Source: Methylophilus sp. Leaf416 (GTDB taxonomy: Bacteria > Pseudomonadota > Gammaproteobacteria > Burkholderiales > Methylophilaceae). Taken from it: a stretch of 64,000 bases of DNA. The DNA is taken from the NCBI RefSeq assembly GCF_001424665.1, contig NZ_LMQS01000001.1:559225-623224 (forward strand), written 5' to 3'. The notes beneath the pieces are model-generated. The model was not told where the DNA came from. It saw nothing but the letters and a program-made list of their open reading frames with translations, and made no database searches. Positions 46,030 to 55,711 of the stretch are shown one piece after another; the first letter of the stretch is position 1, and each line of letters opens with the position of its first letter. The position numbers and the translations under genes were made by a program.

Positions 46030-48819
46030 CTAACCGGTATTCCTCAATCCAGCCGCAATCCCGTTAATCGTCAGCGGGATTGCCAATTTGAGTTTTTCAT
46101 CAGTCTCGCCGTTGCGGTAACGTTGAATCATTTCCACCTGCAAGTGATTGAGTGGATCCAGATAAGGCAAACGCTCACGTATAGATTTTGCCAATACCGG
46201 CTGGCTGGCAAGCCTTTGCGTGCTTCCAAGTAACAAATTCACTACCTCTGTGGTCAATTTGTGTTCCTGCTCTATACGGCTAAAAATTTCTTCACGCAAA
46301 GTGCGGTCAGGCAGCAGGTGTGCGTAATGCCTGGCAACGATGAGGTCGGTTTTGGCTAGCACCATATCCACGTTATTGATCAACGTTTTGAATATAGGCC
46401 AGCCAAGCAGCATCTCTCTTAGCAGTGCCAAACGGGATTCTTTATCACTGCCTGGCTGGTGTAGGTATTGATGAATTGCACTACCCAATCCATACCAGCC
46501 TGGCAACAATAAACGGCACTGCCCCCATGAAAAGCCCCAGGGGATGGCGCGCAAGTCTTCAATGCGCCGCGTAGATTTGCGCGAGGCCGGGCGGCTGCCT
46601 AGATTCAATCCGGCAATCTCCTCAATGGGCGTGGTACTGAAAAAGTATTCGGCAAAGCCCGGTGTTTCATAAACCAGGCTCCGATAAGTGGTCATGGCAG
46701 TGGCGGAGAGCGTTTCCATCACACTCTCGAATGCACGCCGTTTAGCCGGCTCCAGCTGATCAGAAGGAAATAAGCTGGCATCAAGTGTCGCGGCAATCAG
46801 CGTTTCTAGGTGCTGGCGCCCGACCACCGGGTCTGCATATTTATTGGCAATGATTTCGCCTTGCTCGGTTAACCTGATCTGGCCATCGACCGTGCCTTGC
46901 GGCTGCGCCATGATTGCCTGGTAAGTCGGCCCACCGCCACGCCCCACCGTACCGCCGCGCCCATGAAACAAGCGCAGCTTCACTTTAGCCTGCTGGAACA
47001 ACTCCACCAGTGAAATTTCGGCTTTGTATAACTCCCAGTTAGAAGTCAGGAAACCGCCATCTTTATTACTGTCCGAATAACCAAGCATGACTTCCTGCTC
47101 ACTGCCCTGATTGCGGATCACGTGCCGAATGCCCAGCAAGCTCAACCATTTGCCCATAATCATAGGGGCGTCGCGCAGGTCGGCAATGGTTTCAAACAGG
47201 GGAACGATATTTAAATCTACCTGGATATTCGCCGAACCCCATACGCCACGCAGCAAGCCCGCTTCGCGTTGCAGCAGGGCGACTTCCAGCAGGTCGGACA
47301 GTGTTTCAGTATGCGAAATAATATACTGGCGCACGGCGTGGCTGCCAAAGCGTTCCCGCATTTCCCGCACAGCTTCCAACACGCCGATTTCTTTGTGCAC
47401 CAGCTCGGAATATTGCTGGAAAGGCGAGAACAGCAGCCGTGGCTGTTTCAACTCTTCCAGCAAAATACCTATTTTTTCATCTTCATTGAATCCGGCATAA
47501 TCAAATTCATAGCCCGCTTTTTGCAATAGCTCGGTGATCACGGCTTCATGTACATCTGAAGACTGGCGTACATCCACGGTCGCCAGATGAAAGCCAAAAG
47601 ACTCAATCGCTTTCATCAGCTTGCCCAGACGCGGATAGATCAGCGCCTCACCGTGATGTTTGCGTAAAGACTCCGCAATGGTCTGCAAAGGTTGCAGCAA
47701 CCCTTCGTAACCTTCATATGGTAAAAGATCGCTATCGCTGTCATCTGCCCAATTGCAAGACGGCAGCAAATTTTTTGCAGTCACCAATAAACGGTCATGA
47801 ATGCCATTCAGTGCCAAGCGATAAGGCTCATCCATGCGATGTGCAGACTGGTCACGCGACGCTTTGGCCAGCGCCAGCACGCCCTCTTCCACCGCGATCA
47901 GTCGGGTGGAGACACCTAGCTCACGCTTAAGTTGGGCTAGTTCCTGCAGATAAAAACGCAACACGGTCGCCGCCTGCAAACGCAACGCTTCACGTAAGGT
48001 AGTACCATCGACAAACGGATTACCATCCCGGTCGCCCCCGATCCAGCTACCCATGCGTAAAAAAGCTGGCAAGTGATAGTGGTTGCCTGCTGGCAGCAGT
48101 GCCTCCAGATCACGTTCCAGATCCTGCAACAGTTCAGGAATGGCATGCAAAAACGTGCTCTCGTAATAGGTCAGTGCATTTTCTATCTCATTCACTACGG
48201 TCAATTTTGAAAAACGCAGCATACGGGTTTGCCACAAGGCAGCAACCGCTCCCTGCAGCAGCAAGGTATTACGTGTCAGCTGGCGTTCTGCCATTAAGTG
48301 GGCACGCTCTGCCAGCAACTCTACAATGCGGCGCTCAATATCAAGCACGCTTTTACGTTGTACTTCAGTAGGATGCGCTGTCAATACTGGCGACACCAAT
48401 GCATCATCAAAAAACTGGTGCACAGTATCAAAAGGGACTGCCTGGTCGCGCAACAGTGCCAATGAATGTGCCAGCATTCCTGCCACTGCGATACCTTGGT
48501 TAGAATTGGCGATTTGCTGGCCATACAAATCTTCAGCCAGGTTTACCAGATGCTTGTAATAACTCAGCGCGCGGACGACACACACAGTTTGTGCTGGTGT
48601 CAGCGCTGCCAGCAATTGCTCCAGCTGTAATGAGGCATTCTGATCGTGCGTGTGGTGGAATTTGGTCGCCGCCTGGCGGATAGAGTCGATCTGTGCAAAA
48701 ACGGCTGGCCCGTCTACTTCCTGAATGGCCTGGTCAAGCAAATTCCCCAATAGATGGATATTATCTGCCAGTCGCGCTTCTGCCGAAACAGTGCTGCTGG
48801 CCTCTGGTTTTTTTATCAT
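46030..48819 (-). CDS. ppc: Phosphoenolpyruvate carboxylase
   Basis: 929-residue cytoplasmic enzyme that carboxylates PEP to oxaloacetate, an anaplerotic reaction. Catalytic motifs: VLTAHPTEVQRKSVL near residue 155 (His), GSWIGGDRDGNPFV near 255, GYSDSNKDGGFLTSNW near 590, FHGRGGTVGRGGGPTY near 630, and the C-terminal GIAAGLRNTG with the invariant end. The length is slightly above E. coli Ppc (883). Its N-terminal start at 48819 (MIKKPEA) is a GAGAAGACACC-type context with moderate ribosome binding. It is convergent with csbD. Confidence 0.97.
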   Translation of the reverse strand: MIKKPEASSTVSAEARLADNIHLLGNLLDQAIQEVDGPAVFAQIDSIRQAATKFHHTHDQNASLQLEQLLAALTPAQTVCVVRALSYYKHLVNLAEDLYGQQIANSNQGIAVAGMLAHSLALLRDQAVPFDTVHQFFDDALVSPVLTAHPTEVQRKSVLDIERRIVELLAERAHLMAERQLTRNTLLLQGAVAALWQTRMLRFSKLTVVNEIENALTYYESTFLHAIPELLQDLERDLEALLPAGNHYHLPAFLRMGSWIGGDRDGNPFVDGTTLREALRLQAATVLRFYLQELAQLKRELGVSTRLIAVEEGVLALAKASRDQSAHRMDEPYRLALNGIHDRLLVTAKNLLPSCNWADDSDSDLLPYEGYEGLLQPLQTIAESLRKHHGEALIYPRLGKLMKAIESFGFHLATVDVRQSSDVHEAVITELLQKAGYEFDYAGFNEDEKIGILLEELKQPRLLFSPFQQYSELVHKEIGVLEAVREMRERFGSHAVRQYIISHTETLSDLLEVALLQREAGLLRGVWGSANIQVDLNIVPLFETIADLRDAPMIMGKWLSLLGIRHVIRNQGSEQEVMLGYSDSNKDGGFLTSNWELYKAEISLVELFQQAKVKLRLFHGRGGTVGRGGGPTYQAIMAQPQGTVDGQIRLTEQGEIIANKYADPVVGRQHLETLIAATLDASLFPSDQLEPAKRRAFESVMETLSATAMTTYRSLVYETPGFAEYFFSTTPIEEIAGLNLGSRPASRKSTRRIEDLRAIPWGFSWGQCRLLLPGWYGLGSAIHQYLHQPGSDKESRLALLREMLLGWPIFKTLINNVDMVLAKTDLIVARHYAHLLPDRTLREEIFSRIEQEHKLTTEVVNLLLGSTQRLASQPVLAKSIRERLPYLDPLNHLQVEMIQRYRNGETDEKLKLAIPLTINGIAAGLRNTG

Positions 48820-48904
48820 GGTGTCTTCTCCCCTAGCTCAGTGATACACTAGCAACAAGCAGGCCACCTCTATATTGGGATTTTCCACTTAAAAATCATA
48901 AGCT

Positions 48905-48932
48905 TAAAAAAATCATGCTACGGATTTTTTTA
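48905..48932. repeat. AT-rich inverted repeat upstream of ppc
   Basis: A 10-bp perfect stem, TAAAAAAATC and GATTTTTTTA, with an 8-base loop, lies in the gap between ppc and the small membrane gene. It may be a terminator-like or promoter-region structure; nothing supports a specific role. Confidence 0.35.
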
Positions 48933-49014
48933 ACTGCATTTAAAAAGTGCACCGATTTGGCCCACATTGAAATAGGCTCAGGGTTACAAGCGGGGATTGA
49001 GCACCTTTATTACA

Positions 49015-49287
49015 ATGAATGTGCAAGACAATGAACTATATAACGCATCATGGTCATATTTGATGGATATAAAACAGATGGATGAAAATCGATTGATACA
49101 ACAATTGCTGAGTATCTGGCAATCCATGGCCCCGCAAGGCGCGTGGGTTCAGGATGGTTTTTTGTTGTTCATGAGTGTGATTGCAGTGGTGATGCTGTTT
49201 TTTTCAGGCACAGTGATAGGTCTTTTTGTGCAATCGCTATGGGGAATTTTTGTGACCCATCGTCACGCTGTAGAATCTGAAACTTAG
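49015..49287 (+). CDS. Small membrane protein of unknown function
   Basis: About 90 residues: a polar, acidic N-terminal half (NVQDNELYNASW, DENRLIQQLLSIWQSM) and one or two closely spaced hydrophobic segments in the C-terminal half (FLLFMSVIAVVMLFF, VIGLFVQSLWGIFV), ending in a charged tail. No recognised family. The start is uncertain: ATGs at 49015, 49063 and 49078 and a TTG at 48997 are in frame, none with a good ribosome binding site. The gene fits between ppc and the next leftward gene without overlap, which is its main support. Confidence 0.45.
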   Translation: MNVQDNELYNASWSYLMDIKQMDENRLIQQLLSIWQSMAPQGAWVQDGFLLFMSVIAVVMLFFSGTVIGLFVQSLWGIFVTHRHAVESET

Positions 49288-49302
49288 TTAACAATCCTGG
49301 TA

Positions 49303-49563
49303 TTACTTCAGGTTAGAAGCCAATAACTGCCTGATGGCCTCCAGTTCACTTTGTACATCATCTGCATAATCCTCATACTTGCGGCCATCGGTTTTCGCAT
49401 ACCAGTATTTACTATTCCAGGTATCCCCTTCGACTTTATGCAACACCGCATGTATCCAGTTTGCCGTGGAGTCACTGTAATCCTGCGCAATCATGTGCGC
49501 AGCATCCCAGTCACTGACCTGCGCCAGTTCCACGGCCTCAAGCAAATGCGCTTGGTTAGACAT
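49303..49563 (-). CDS. Hypothetical protein downstream of gloA
   Basis: 86 residues, soluble. Starts [29 protein letters not shown], then [29 protein letters not shown], and a helical end with [18 protein letters not shown]. The WIHAVLHxxEGDxxNSxYWY pattern recurs in conserved hypothetical proteins of proteobacteria, as I recall, without known function. The ATG at 49563 overlaps the gloA stop by 8 bases, indicating coupling; a longer reading from 49635 adds residues antisense-like in composition and is not credible. Last gene of the leftward rsmD group. Confidence 0.75.
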   Translation of the reverse strand: MSNQAHLLEAVELAQVSDWDAAHMIAQDYSDSTANWIHAVLHKVEGDTWNSKYWYAKTDGRKYEDYADDVQSELEAIRQLLASNLK

Positions 49564-49963
49564 GCTGCGGATACTCGATAGTCCCCTTCTGGATAAATTC
49601 GATCTTATAGCCGTCCGGGTCTTCAATAAACGCAATTATAATCGTGCCGTGTTTCATCGGCCCGGCTTCACGTATCACCTTGCCGCCCTGGGCTTTCACC
49701 TGTTCACAGGCCTGGTAGGCATCATCCACTTCAATCGCCATATGGCCATAGGCTGCACCCATATCGTAACTAGATTTGCCATAGTTGTAGGTCAATTCCA
49801 GCACCGTATTGTTGTATTCGTTGCCATAACCGACGAATGCCAGCGTGAATTCGCCATCCGGGTAATCCTGGGTACGAATTAATTTCATACCCAACACGCC
49901 AGTGTAAAAATCGATAGAACGTTGTAAATCGCCAACGCGCAACATGGTATGTAAAATTCGCAT
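49556..49963 (-). CDS. gloA: Lactoylglutathione lyase (glyoxalase I)
   Basis: 135-residue enzyme that isomerises the methylglyoxal-glutathione hemithioacetal to lactoylglutathione. Metal ligands are in family positions: His5 in [11 protein letters not shown], Glu in [10 protein letters not shown], His in GHMAIEVDD and Glu in [24 protein letters not shown] is the signature. The length matches E. coli GloA (135), a Ni-dependent type. The second of two adjacent ATGs (49963) has better spacing from the AAGGGG ribosome binding site. It overlaps the downstream hypothetical gene by 8 bases. Confidence 0.96.
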   Translation of the reverse strand: MRILHTMLRVGDLQRSIDFYTGVLGMKLIRTQDYPDGEFTLAFVGYGNEYNNTVLELTYNYGKSSYDMGAAYGHMAIEVDDAYQACEQVKAQGGKVIREAGPMKHGTIIIAFIEDPDGYKIEFIQKGTIEYPQHV

Positions 49964-50002
49964 CATTACCCCTTATATTATTACTGCTCTCAATATTGAT
50001 AC

Positions 50003-50745
<743 letters not shown>

Positions 50746-50776
50746 TCACTGATATTCCCGAAAGTCATGCGCACGC

Positions 50777-51337
50777 TTAGACAGCTGTTGCTGTCGCTGG
50801 CGTGATTGCTGGCTGCAGCAGATGGTAATAGACTTGCCCTGCCTTGCCAGACTTGACCACTTGCCAGTCAGAATCAGATTTTAACGCATATTCGGCTTCT
50901 ACATACAGCCAGCCGTCATTGGACAAATGGGCAGCCAAGTGTGGCAGCAATTTATCCAGCCATTGTTTATGATACGGCGGATCGCAAAAAATAACATCGT
51001 ATCGTTGCGTGTTTTGCGCCAGGAACTTTAGCGCATCAGCCTGGCGGATATCGGCTTTTGTCGCATCCAGCAATTGCTGATTCTGCACCAAGGCCTGGAA
51101 TGGCGCTTTGGCGAGTTCCAGCATGGTGACTTTGCTTGCATTGCGGGACAGCGCTTCAAACCCTAGCGCGCCGGTGCCGGCAAATAAATCCAGGCAGGTT
51201 TTTCCTGTCAACTCTTGCCCCAGCCAGTTAAACAAGGTTTGACGCACGCGATCAGAGGTAGGACGCAAGCCCTCAGCATCGGGAAATTTTAATACCCGAC
51301 TACGCCAGACCCCTGCATTTAGACGAACTTGATTCAT
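50777..51337 (-). CDS. rsmD: 16S rRNA (guanine966-N2)-methyltransferase
   Basis: 186-residue SAM-dependent methyltransferase acting on the small ribosomal subunit. Motifs: RPTSDRVRQTLFNWLG near residue 25, the SAM-binding DLFAGTGALGFEALSR near 50, and the catalytic FCDPPYHKQWLD near 120 (DPPY). It leads the leftward group with coaD, ferredoxin, gloA and the hypothetical. Divergent from the small membrane gene at 51425. Confidence 0.95.
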   Translation of the reverse strand: MNQVRLNAGVWRSRVLKFPDAEGLRPTSDRVRQTLFNWLGQELTGKTCLDLFAGTGALGFEALSRNASKVTMLELAKAPFQALVQNQQLLDATKADIRQADALKFLAQNTQRYDVIFCDPPYHKQWLDKLLPHLAAHLSNDGWLYVEAEYALKSDSDWQVVKSGKAGQVYYHLLQPAITPATATAV

Positions 51338-51424
51338 GAATACTACTCAATTCATTAGCGACCAGGTCAGCATTATAAAGGGGATGCATACAGAAGGCAT
51401 CGCGTTTAACCCATAAAACGGATC

Positions 51425-51667
51425 GTGCTATTATTCACAGCAATTAATAAAGGAAATTACATCGAATTTTTATTTGGATTTGGTCTGCTAGGCAGCTTAA
51501 TAGGGTTAGCGCTAACATTGTTTTGGGTATGGATGCTGGTCGATTGCCTTGCCGATCAGAAAGAAGACAAACTGGTCTGGTTCCTGGTGATTTTCTTCCT
51601 TAATCTGGTGGGCGCTGTTTTATATTACTTCCTGGCACGCAAAAAACGTAAGGGTTCAGTACTTTAA
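51425..51667 (+). CDS. Small membrane protein resembling the phospholipase D-nuclease N-terminal (PLDc_N) family
   Basis: Up to 80 residues with two membrane helices separated by a charged turn: LIGLALTLFWVWMLVDCL, DQKEDK, then LVWFLVIFFLNLVGAVLYYFLARKKRK. This two-helix, Asp-Cys-then-basic-tail layout matches PLDc_N-type small membrane proteins. The only standard start in frame is the GTG at 51425, which has a poor ribosome binding site; a good AAAGGA at 51449-51454 instead precedes an ATC at 51461. The start is therefore uncertain (see findings). A strong terminator follows. Confidence 0.65.
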   Translation: MLLFTAINKGNYIEFLFGFGLLGSLIGLALTLFWVWMLVDCLADQKEDKLVWFLVIFFLNLVGAVLYYFLARKKRKGSVL

Positions 51668-51688
51668 AACAATCAAGCCATTATCAAA

Positions 51689-51718
51689 AAAGCCGACAAT
51701 TTGTCGGCTTTCCTTTTT
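51689..51718. terminator. Bidirectional terminator between the small membrane gene and the M16 pair
   Basis: A 10-bp stem, AAAGCCGACA and TGTCGGCTTT, with an ATT loop. T runs follow on the + strand (CCTTTTT) and on the - strand. Confidence 0.88.
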
Positions 51719-51725
51719 CACTCAG

Positions 51726-53036
51726 CTACTCGGATCCAACAATCACAGTGGCAAAATTCTCAGGATGCAAGCGGCGTTTGAACGCATCATTCACTTGCTG
51801 CACAGTTACTTGCGCAACGCGATCATTAAAACTGTCCAGATAGTCCAACGGCAATTTGTAGAAGCCAATAATATTCAAATACTCCAGAATCTTGCCATTG
51901 CTGTCGATACGTAACGGGAAACCACCGATCAGGTTATCCTTGGCTGCCTGCAGTTCTTTTTCGGTCACACCTTTATCAATAAACTGCTGTACGGTTTGCT
52001 TGACCAGCTGCAATCCTTCTTCCGCCTGCTCTTTCTTGGTTTGCAAGCCGATCTGGAACGGGCCTAACTCTGCCATCGGTAGAAAATAGCTATAAACGCT
52101 GTACGCCAGGCCGCGTTTTTCACGTACTTCTTCGGTCAGCCGTGAAACAAAACCGCCACCCCCTAAAATATAGTTACCGACATATAGCGGGAAGAAATCT
52201 GCATCACCGCGCTTGTTACCGGGCTGGCCCAACAGAATATGCGCCTGCAAGGCAGGATGCGGTAACTTTTTCACGCTGGCAGTTTTCAGCGCTGGTACTG
52301 GCGGCACCGCTGCCACCGCCGGGCCTTGCGGCAAACCTGCACTTAGGCGCTCGGCAATCTGTTTGGCCTGTGCCGCCGTTAAATCACCTATCAATGAAAT
52401 TACTGCTGACTTGGCTGTGTAATGTGTCTCATAAAACTGGCGCAAGTGCGTCACGGTTAAGGATTGCACCGTATCAATTTCACCGCTCTGGTCGAGACTG
52501 TAAGGATGCGTGCCATACAGCGAGCGCATAAACGCTTTTTGCGCGATGCTGTCAGGCTCGGTTTCGGCTTCCTGCAAGCCCGCAACAATCCGCGCCTGTT
52601 CACGCTTCAATACCGCCTCGGGAAAATCGGGTTTGTGCAACACAAAACTAAAGGCTTCTAGCGCAACGGCTTGCTCACTGGTCAGTGTACGTAACTTGAA
52701 TCCGGCACGGTCCGCATCAAAGTTACCACCAAGCACAGCGCCAATATCGGCAAAACGGTTGGTCAGGGTTTCTTCATCCAGCCCGCCAGCGACGAGTGCC
52801 ATCAGGTGTTGTGTCACTCCCGCAGCGCCTGAAGTTTCCGGCGAATCGTGCGCGCTGCCTGCCGGGAAATTGACGCTGATATCCATCATAGGCAAAGCAT
52901 GGTTTTCAACAAAATAGACCTCACTGCCCTGTGCGGTGGTCCAGTGCTGAATGTTCAAACCAGCCAGCACATTGATGGCATGGCTTTGCAGCAACAATGC
53001 CAGCAGCGTGATTTTTAAATACTTAAAAGCTTTCAT
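51726..53036 (-). CDS. M16 family peptidase-like protein, non-catalytic partner
   Basis: 436-residue exported M16 homologue with a signal peptide (cleavage near VLA, about residue 25). The usual zinc motif HxxEH is replaced by VTQHLMAL near 76, so zinc chemistry is lost. The C-terminal half keeps the substrate-binding RxxxY region (LTEEVREKRGLAYSVYSYF near 315) and GGGGFVSRL. This matches the catalytic/non-catalytic pairing of M16B peptidases, where the other subunit (53099-54502) supplies the active site. It lies 62 bases downstream of that gene on the same strand. Confidence 0.9.
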   Translation of the reverse strand: MKAFKYLKITLLALLLQSHAINVLAGLNIQHWTTAQGSEVYFVENHALPMMDISVNFPAGSAHDSPETSGAAGVTQHLMALVAGGLDEETLTNRFADIGAVLGGNFDADRAGFKLRTLTSEQAVALEAFSFVLHKPDFPEAVLKREQARIVAGLQEAETEPDSIAQKAFMRSLYGTHPYSLDQSGEIDTVQSLTVTHLRQFYETHYTAKSAVISLIGDLTAAQAKQIAERLSAGLPQGPAVAAVPPVPALKTASVKKLPHPALQAHILLGQPGNKRGDADFFPLYVGNYILGGGGFVSRLTEEVREKRGLAYSVYSYFLPMAELGPFQIGLQTKKEQAEEGLQLVKQTVQQFIDKGVTEKELQAAKDNLIGGFPLRIDSNGKILEYLNIIGFYKLPLDYLDSFNDRVAQVTVQQVNDAFKRRLHPENFATVIVGSE

Positions 53037-53098
53037 TCTGTTTCCTACACAACGTGTGTTACGCGATTTCCGTTACGGATTTAAATTTATTGCCAGCT

Positions 53099-54502
53099 TT
53101 AATGCTGGTGTGGTCGCCCGGCCGGTTTGGCATTCGGGTCCATCGGTTGCGGATCCAGCGTAACCAGGGTCATCTGGTCCGGGACCAGGTATTTCCTGGC
53201 TACCGTCTGCACCTGTTCGGAGGTCACTGCCTGTACGCGTGCTGCGTTTTTTTCCAGCAGGCTCAATGGATAACCCATGGTTTCCAGTTGGCCGATCTGC
53301 ATCGCCTGGTAAAACATCGAATCCCGTTTATAGACATCTGCGGCAATCACGGCGGCTTTTACCCTGTGCAACTCGGCAGCCGTAACACCCTTGTTTTTTA
53401 CTTCTTCCACCAGCTCCCAAATGGCTTTTTGCAGTGCCTCCAGCGCGACGCCTTCACTGGGTGAAGCGGCAATCTCAAACATCGACTCCTGGCCACGGTT
53501 GGTACCGTCATAACCACTATCTACATCCAGCGCAATCGCCTGCTCACGGACCAGTTTCTGGTTGAGTCGCGATGCATCATTGCCACTTAAAATACTGGAT
53601 AACACTTCCAGCGCGTATGGCTCCCAATCCTGCTCATTGTAAGCAGACCCGTTTTTCATGGCTGGCGCGTGAAAGCCCATCGTAAAATAAGGTAACTTGG
53701 CCGGTGCCTTGACAATCGCACGCCGCTCACCCAGCTGTGCGGGTTCCACCTGGGGTTTACGCACAGGCAACGGTTTGGCCGCCAGCTTGCCGAACGTGTC
53801 TTGCGCCAGCTTGAATACTTCTTTGGCATTGACATCCCCGACCACCACGACGGTGACATTGTTGGGTGTGTACCAGGTGTTGTACCAGTCACGAGCATCT
53901 TGTGCCGTCATGTTGTCGAGGTCGTTCATAAACCCCACCACCGGGCGGCCATAAGGATGCGCACGATAAGATGATGCTTCAAACTGTTCATTGACACGCG
54001 ACTGGGGTTTATCTTCTGTACGCCAGCGACGCTCCTCCTTGACCACTTCAATTTCCTTGGCAAATTCGGCATCGGTAATCTGCAGATTGGCCATACGATC
54101 AGCTTCCAGCTTGAAGGATAATGGCAGTTTTGATTTTTCCAGCTGCTGGAAATAACAGGTGTAATCCTTGCTGGTAAACGCATTTTCCTTACCGCCTGCG
54201 GCTGCCACCTGGCGTGAAAACTGTCCGGCCGGGACTTTTTTCGTGCCCTTGAACATCATGTGTTCCAGCACATGGGCAACCCCTGTTTTGCCATTGACCT
54301 CGTCCAGCGAGCCGGCGCGGTACCATACTTGTGAAACCACCACCGGCGCCCGGTGGTCTTCCTGCACAATCACCTTGAGGCCATTTTTCAAGGTGGTTTG
54401 CACAATTTCGGCCGCTTGCAAGTGACTGGCACTTAATAACGTAGCCAGAATCAAGATTGCCTGATTACGCATGGGAAAACTTTTTGTCATGGATGAAATC
54501 AC
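53099..54502 (-). CDS. M16 family zinc metallopeptidase, catalytic subunit
   Basis: 467-residue exported protease with a signal peptide (about residues 11-30). The inverted zinc motif HVLEH lies at 77-81, with the third ligand Glu in the helix EIEVVKEERRWR about 76 residues on. NAFTSKDYTCYF, GRPVVGFMNDLDNM and RLNQKLVREQAIALDVDSGY complete the pattern. Family members degrade peptides in the periplasm; the substrate is unknown. Possible starts are 54502, 54490 and 54472. It diverges from ftsY, with its inactive partner downstream. Confidence 0.94.
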   Translation of the reverse strand: MISSMTKSFPMRNQAILILATLLSASHLQAAEIVQTTLKNGLKVIVQEDHRAPVVVSQVWYRAGSLDEVNGKTGVAHVLEHMMFKGTKKVPAGQFSRQVAAAGGKENAFTSKDYTCYFQQLEKSKLPLSFKLEADRMANLQITDAEFAKEIEVVKEERRWRTEDKPQSRVNEQFEASSYRAHPYGRPVVGFMNDLDNMTAQDARDWYNTWYTPNNVTVVVVGDVNAKEVFKLAQDTFGKLAAKPLPVRKPQVEPAQLGERRAIVKAPAKLPYFTMGFHAPAMKNGSAYNEQDWEPYALEVLSSILSGNDASRLNQKLVREQAIALDVDSGYDGTNRGQESMFEIAASPSEGVALEALQKAIWELVEEVKNKGVTAAELHRVKAAVIAADVYKRDSMFYQAMQIGQLETMGYPLSLLEKNAARVQAVTSEQVQTVARKYLVPDQMTLVTLDPQPMDPNAKPAGRPHQH

Positions 54503-54666
54503 TATAGAAACAGGTTTTAAAAGCAGAGGTGTGACCGAATGCTTGACTACTAAGTTCGCCAGACTATAACGTTATCTGTACAACACATATATTCCAGAAC
54601 GCCTTTGCCGTGGCGGTAAAGCGCGATTCGGCATAAAATAACCATATTACCGAGTTTTAAGCTGCC

Positions 54667-55650
54667 ATGTTCAATCCCTTTGCCAAAAAAACCGAGTCTT
54701 CTGCCCCTCCTCCTGAAGAAACTACCAGCCTGAGCTGGGCACAACGCCTCAAAAATGGCCTGGCGAAAACCCGCCTGCAGCTGGGCGGTCAACTAAGCGC
54801 CTTATTCGGTGGCGGCAAGATAGATGAAGACATTTATGAGGAACTGGAAACTATCCTGTTGACCTCGGATGTCGGTATCAATGCCACACAGCATTTGCTA
54901 GAGCAGCTACGCGCCCGCGTCAAACGGCAAGAATTACAAGACACCATTGCACTAAAGCAGGCACTGAAAGAAACGCTTTCTGACCTGCTCTCTCCGTTAC
55001 AAGTGCCGCTGGATGTCAGCGGCCACCAGCCTTATGTGATGATGATGGTAGGCGTCAATGGTGCCGGTAAAACCACCACCATAGGCAAACTGGCAAAATA
55101 CCTGCAGGCGCAAGGGCATAGCGTTTTGATCGCAGCCGGTGATACTTTTCGTGCTGCGGCACGTGAACAATTGCAGGTGTGGGGAGAGCGTAACGATGTA
55201 CATGTGATTGCCTCGGAAAGTGGCGACCCTGCCGCAGTGATTTATGATGCAGTCAACTCGGCTATTGCCAGGAAAATAGATGTGGTGATTGCCGACACCG
55301 CTGGCCGTTTGCCGACACAGTTGCACCTGATGGATGAGATCAAGAAAGTCCAGCGCGTGATTGACAAGGCATTGCCAGGGGCACCGCATGAAATCCTGCT
55401 GGTGCTGGATGCCAACACAGGCCAGAACGCGGTTAACCAACTGAAAGCCTTTAACGATGCGCTTGGCGTCACCGGCCTGGCACTAACCAAACTGGACGGC
55501 ACTGCCAAAGGCGGCGTGATTGCAGCGATTGCGCATTTGAGCCAGCAATCTGCACATAGCACCCCCGTACGTTTTATCGGTGTCGGCGAAAGTATTGATG
55601 ACTTGCGTCCCTTTGACGCCAATGACTTTATTGATGCCCTGATTGATTAG
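54667..55650 (+). CDS. ftsY: Signal recognition particle receptor FtsY
   Basis: 327-residue SRP GTPase that docks ribosome-nascent chain complexes at the inner membrane. The N-terminal acidic A domain is nearly absent (MFNPFAKKTESS), as in many betaproteobacteria. NG domain: helical N part (35-115), then G1 GVNGAGKTTTIGKLA near 130, DTFRAAAREQL, G3 DTAGRLPTQ near 220, G4 TKLDGTAKGG near 275 and GVGESIDDLRPF at the end. It leads the rightward ftsY-ftsE-ftsX run. Confidence 0.97.
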   Translation: MFNPFAKKTESSAPPPEETTSLSWAQRLKNGLAKTRLQLGGQLSALFGGGKIDEDIYEELETILLTSDVGINATQHLLEQLRARVKRQELQDTIALKQALKETLSDLLSPLQVPLDVSGHQPYVMMMVGVNGAGKTTTIGKLAKYLQAQGHSVLIAAGDTFRAAAREQLQVWGERNDVHVIASESGDPAAVIYDAVNSAIARKIDVVIADTAGRLPTQLHLMDEIKKVQRVIDKALPGAPHEILLVLDANTGQNAVNQLKAFNDALGVTGLALTKLDGTAKGGVIAAIAHLSQQSAHSTPVRFIGVGESIDDLRPFDANDFIDALID

Positions 55651-55711
55651 ACGTGACACTCTTTAACTATCCATTGTTAAACCAGAATGTTAAAACCAGA
55701 TTATCAAAAAC

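Noticed and set aside
48905-48932. AT-rich hairpin as a ppc leader regulator
   Set aside because: The stem is mostly A and T, with no second structure or conserved motif; kept only as a low-confidence repeat.
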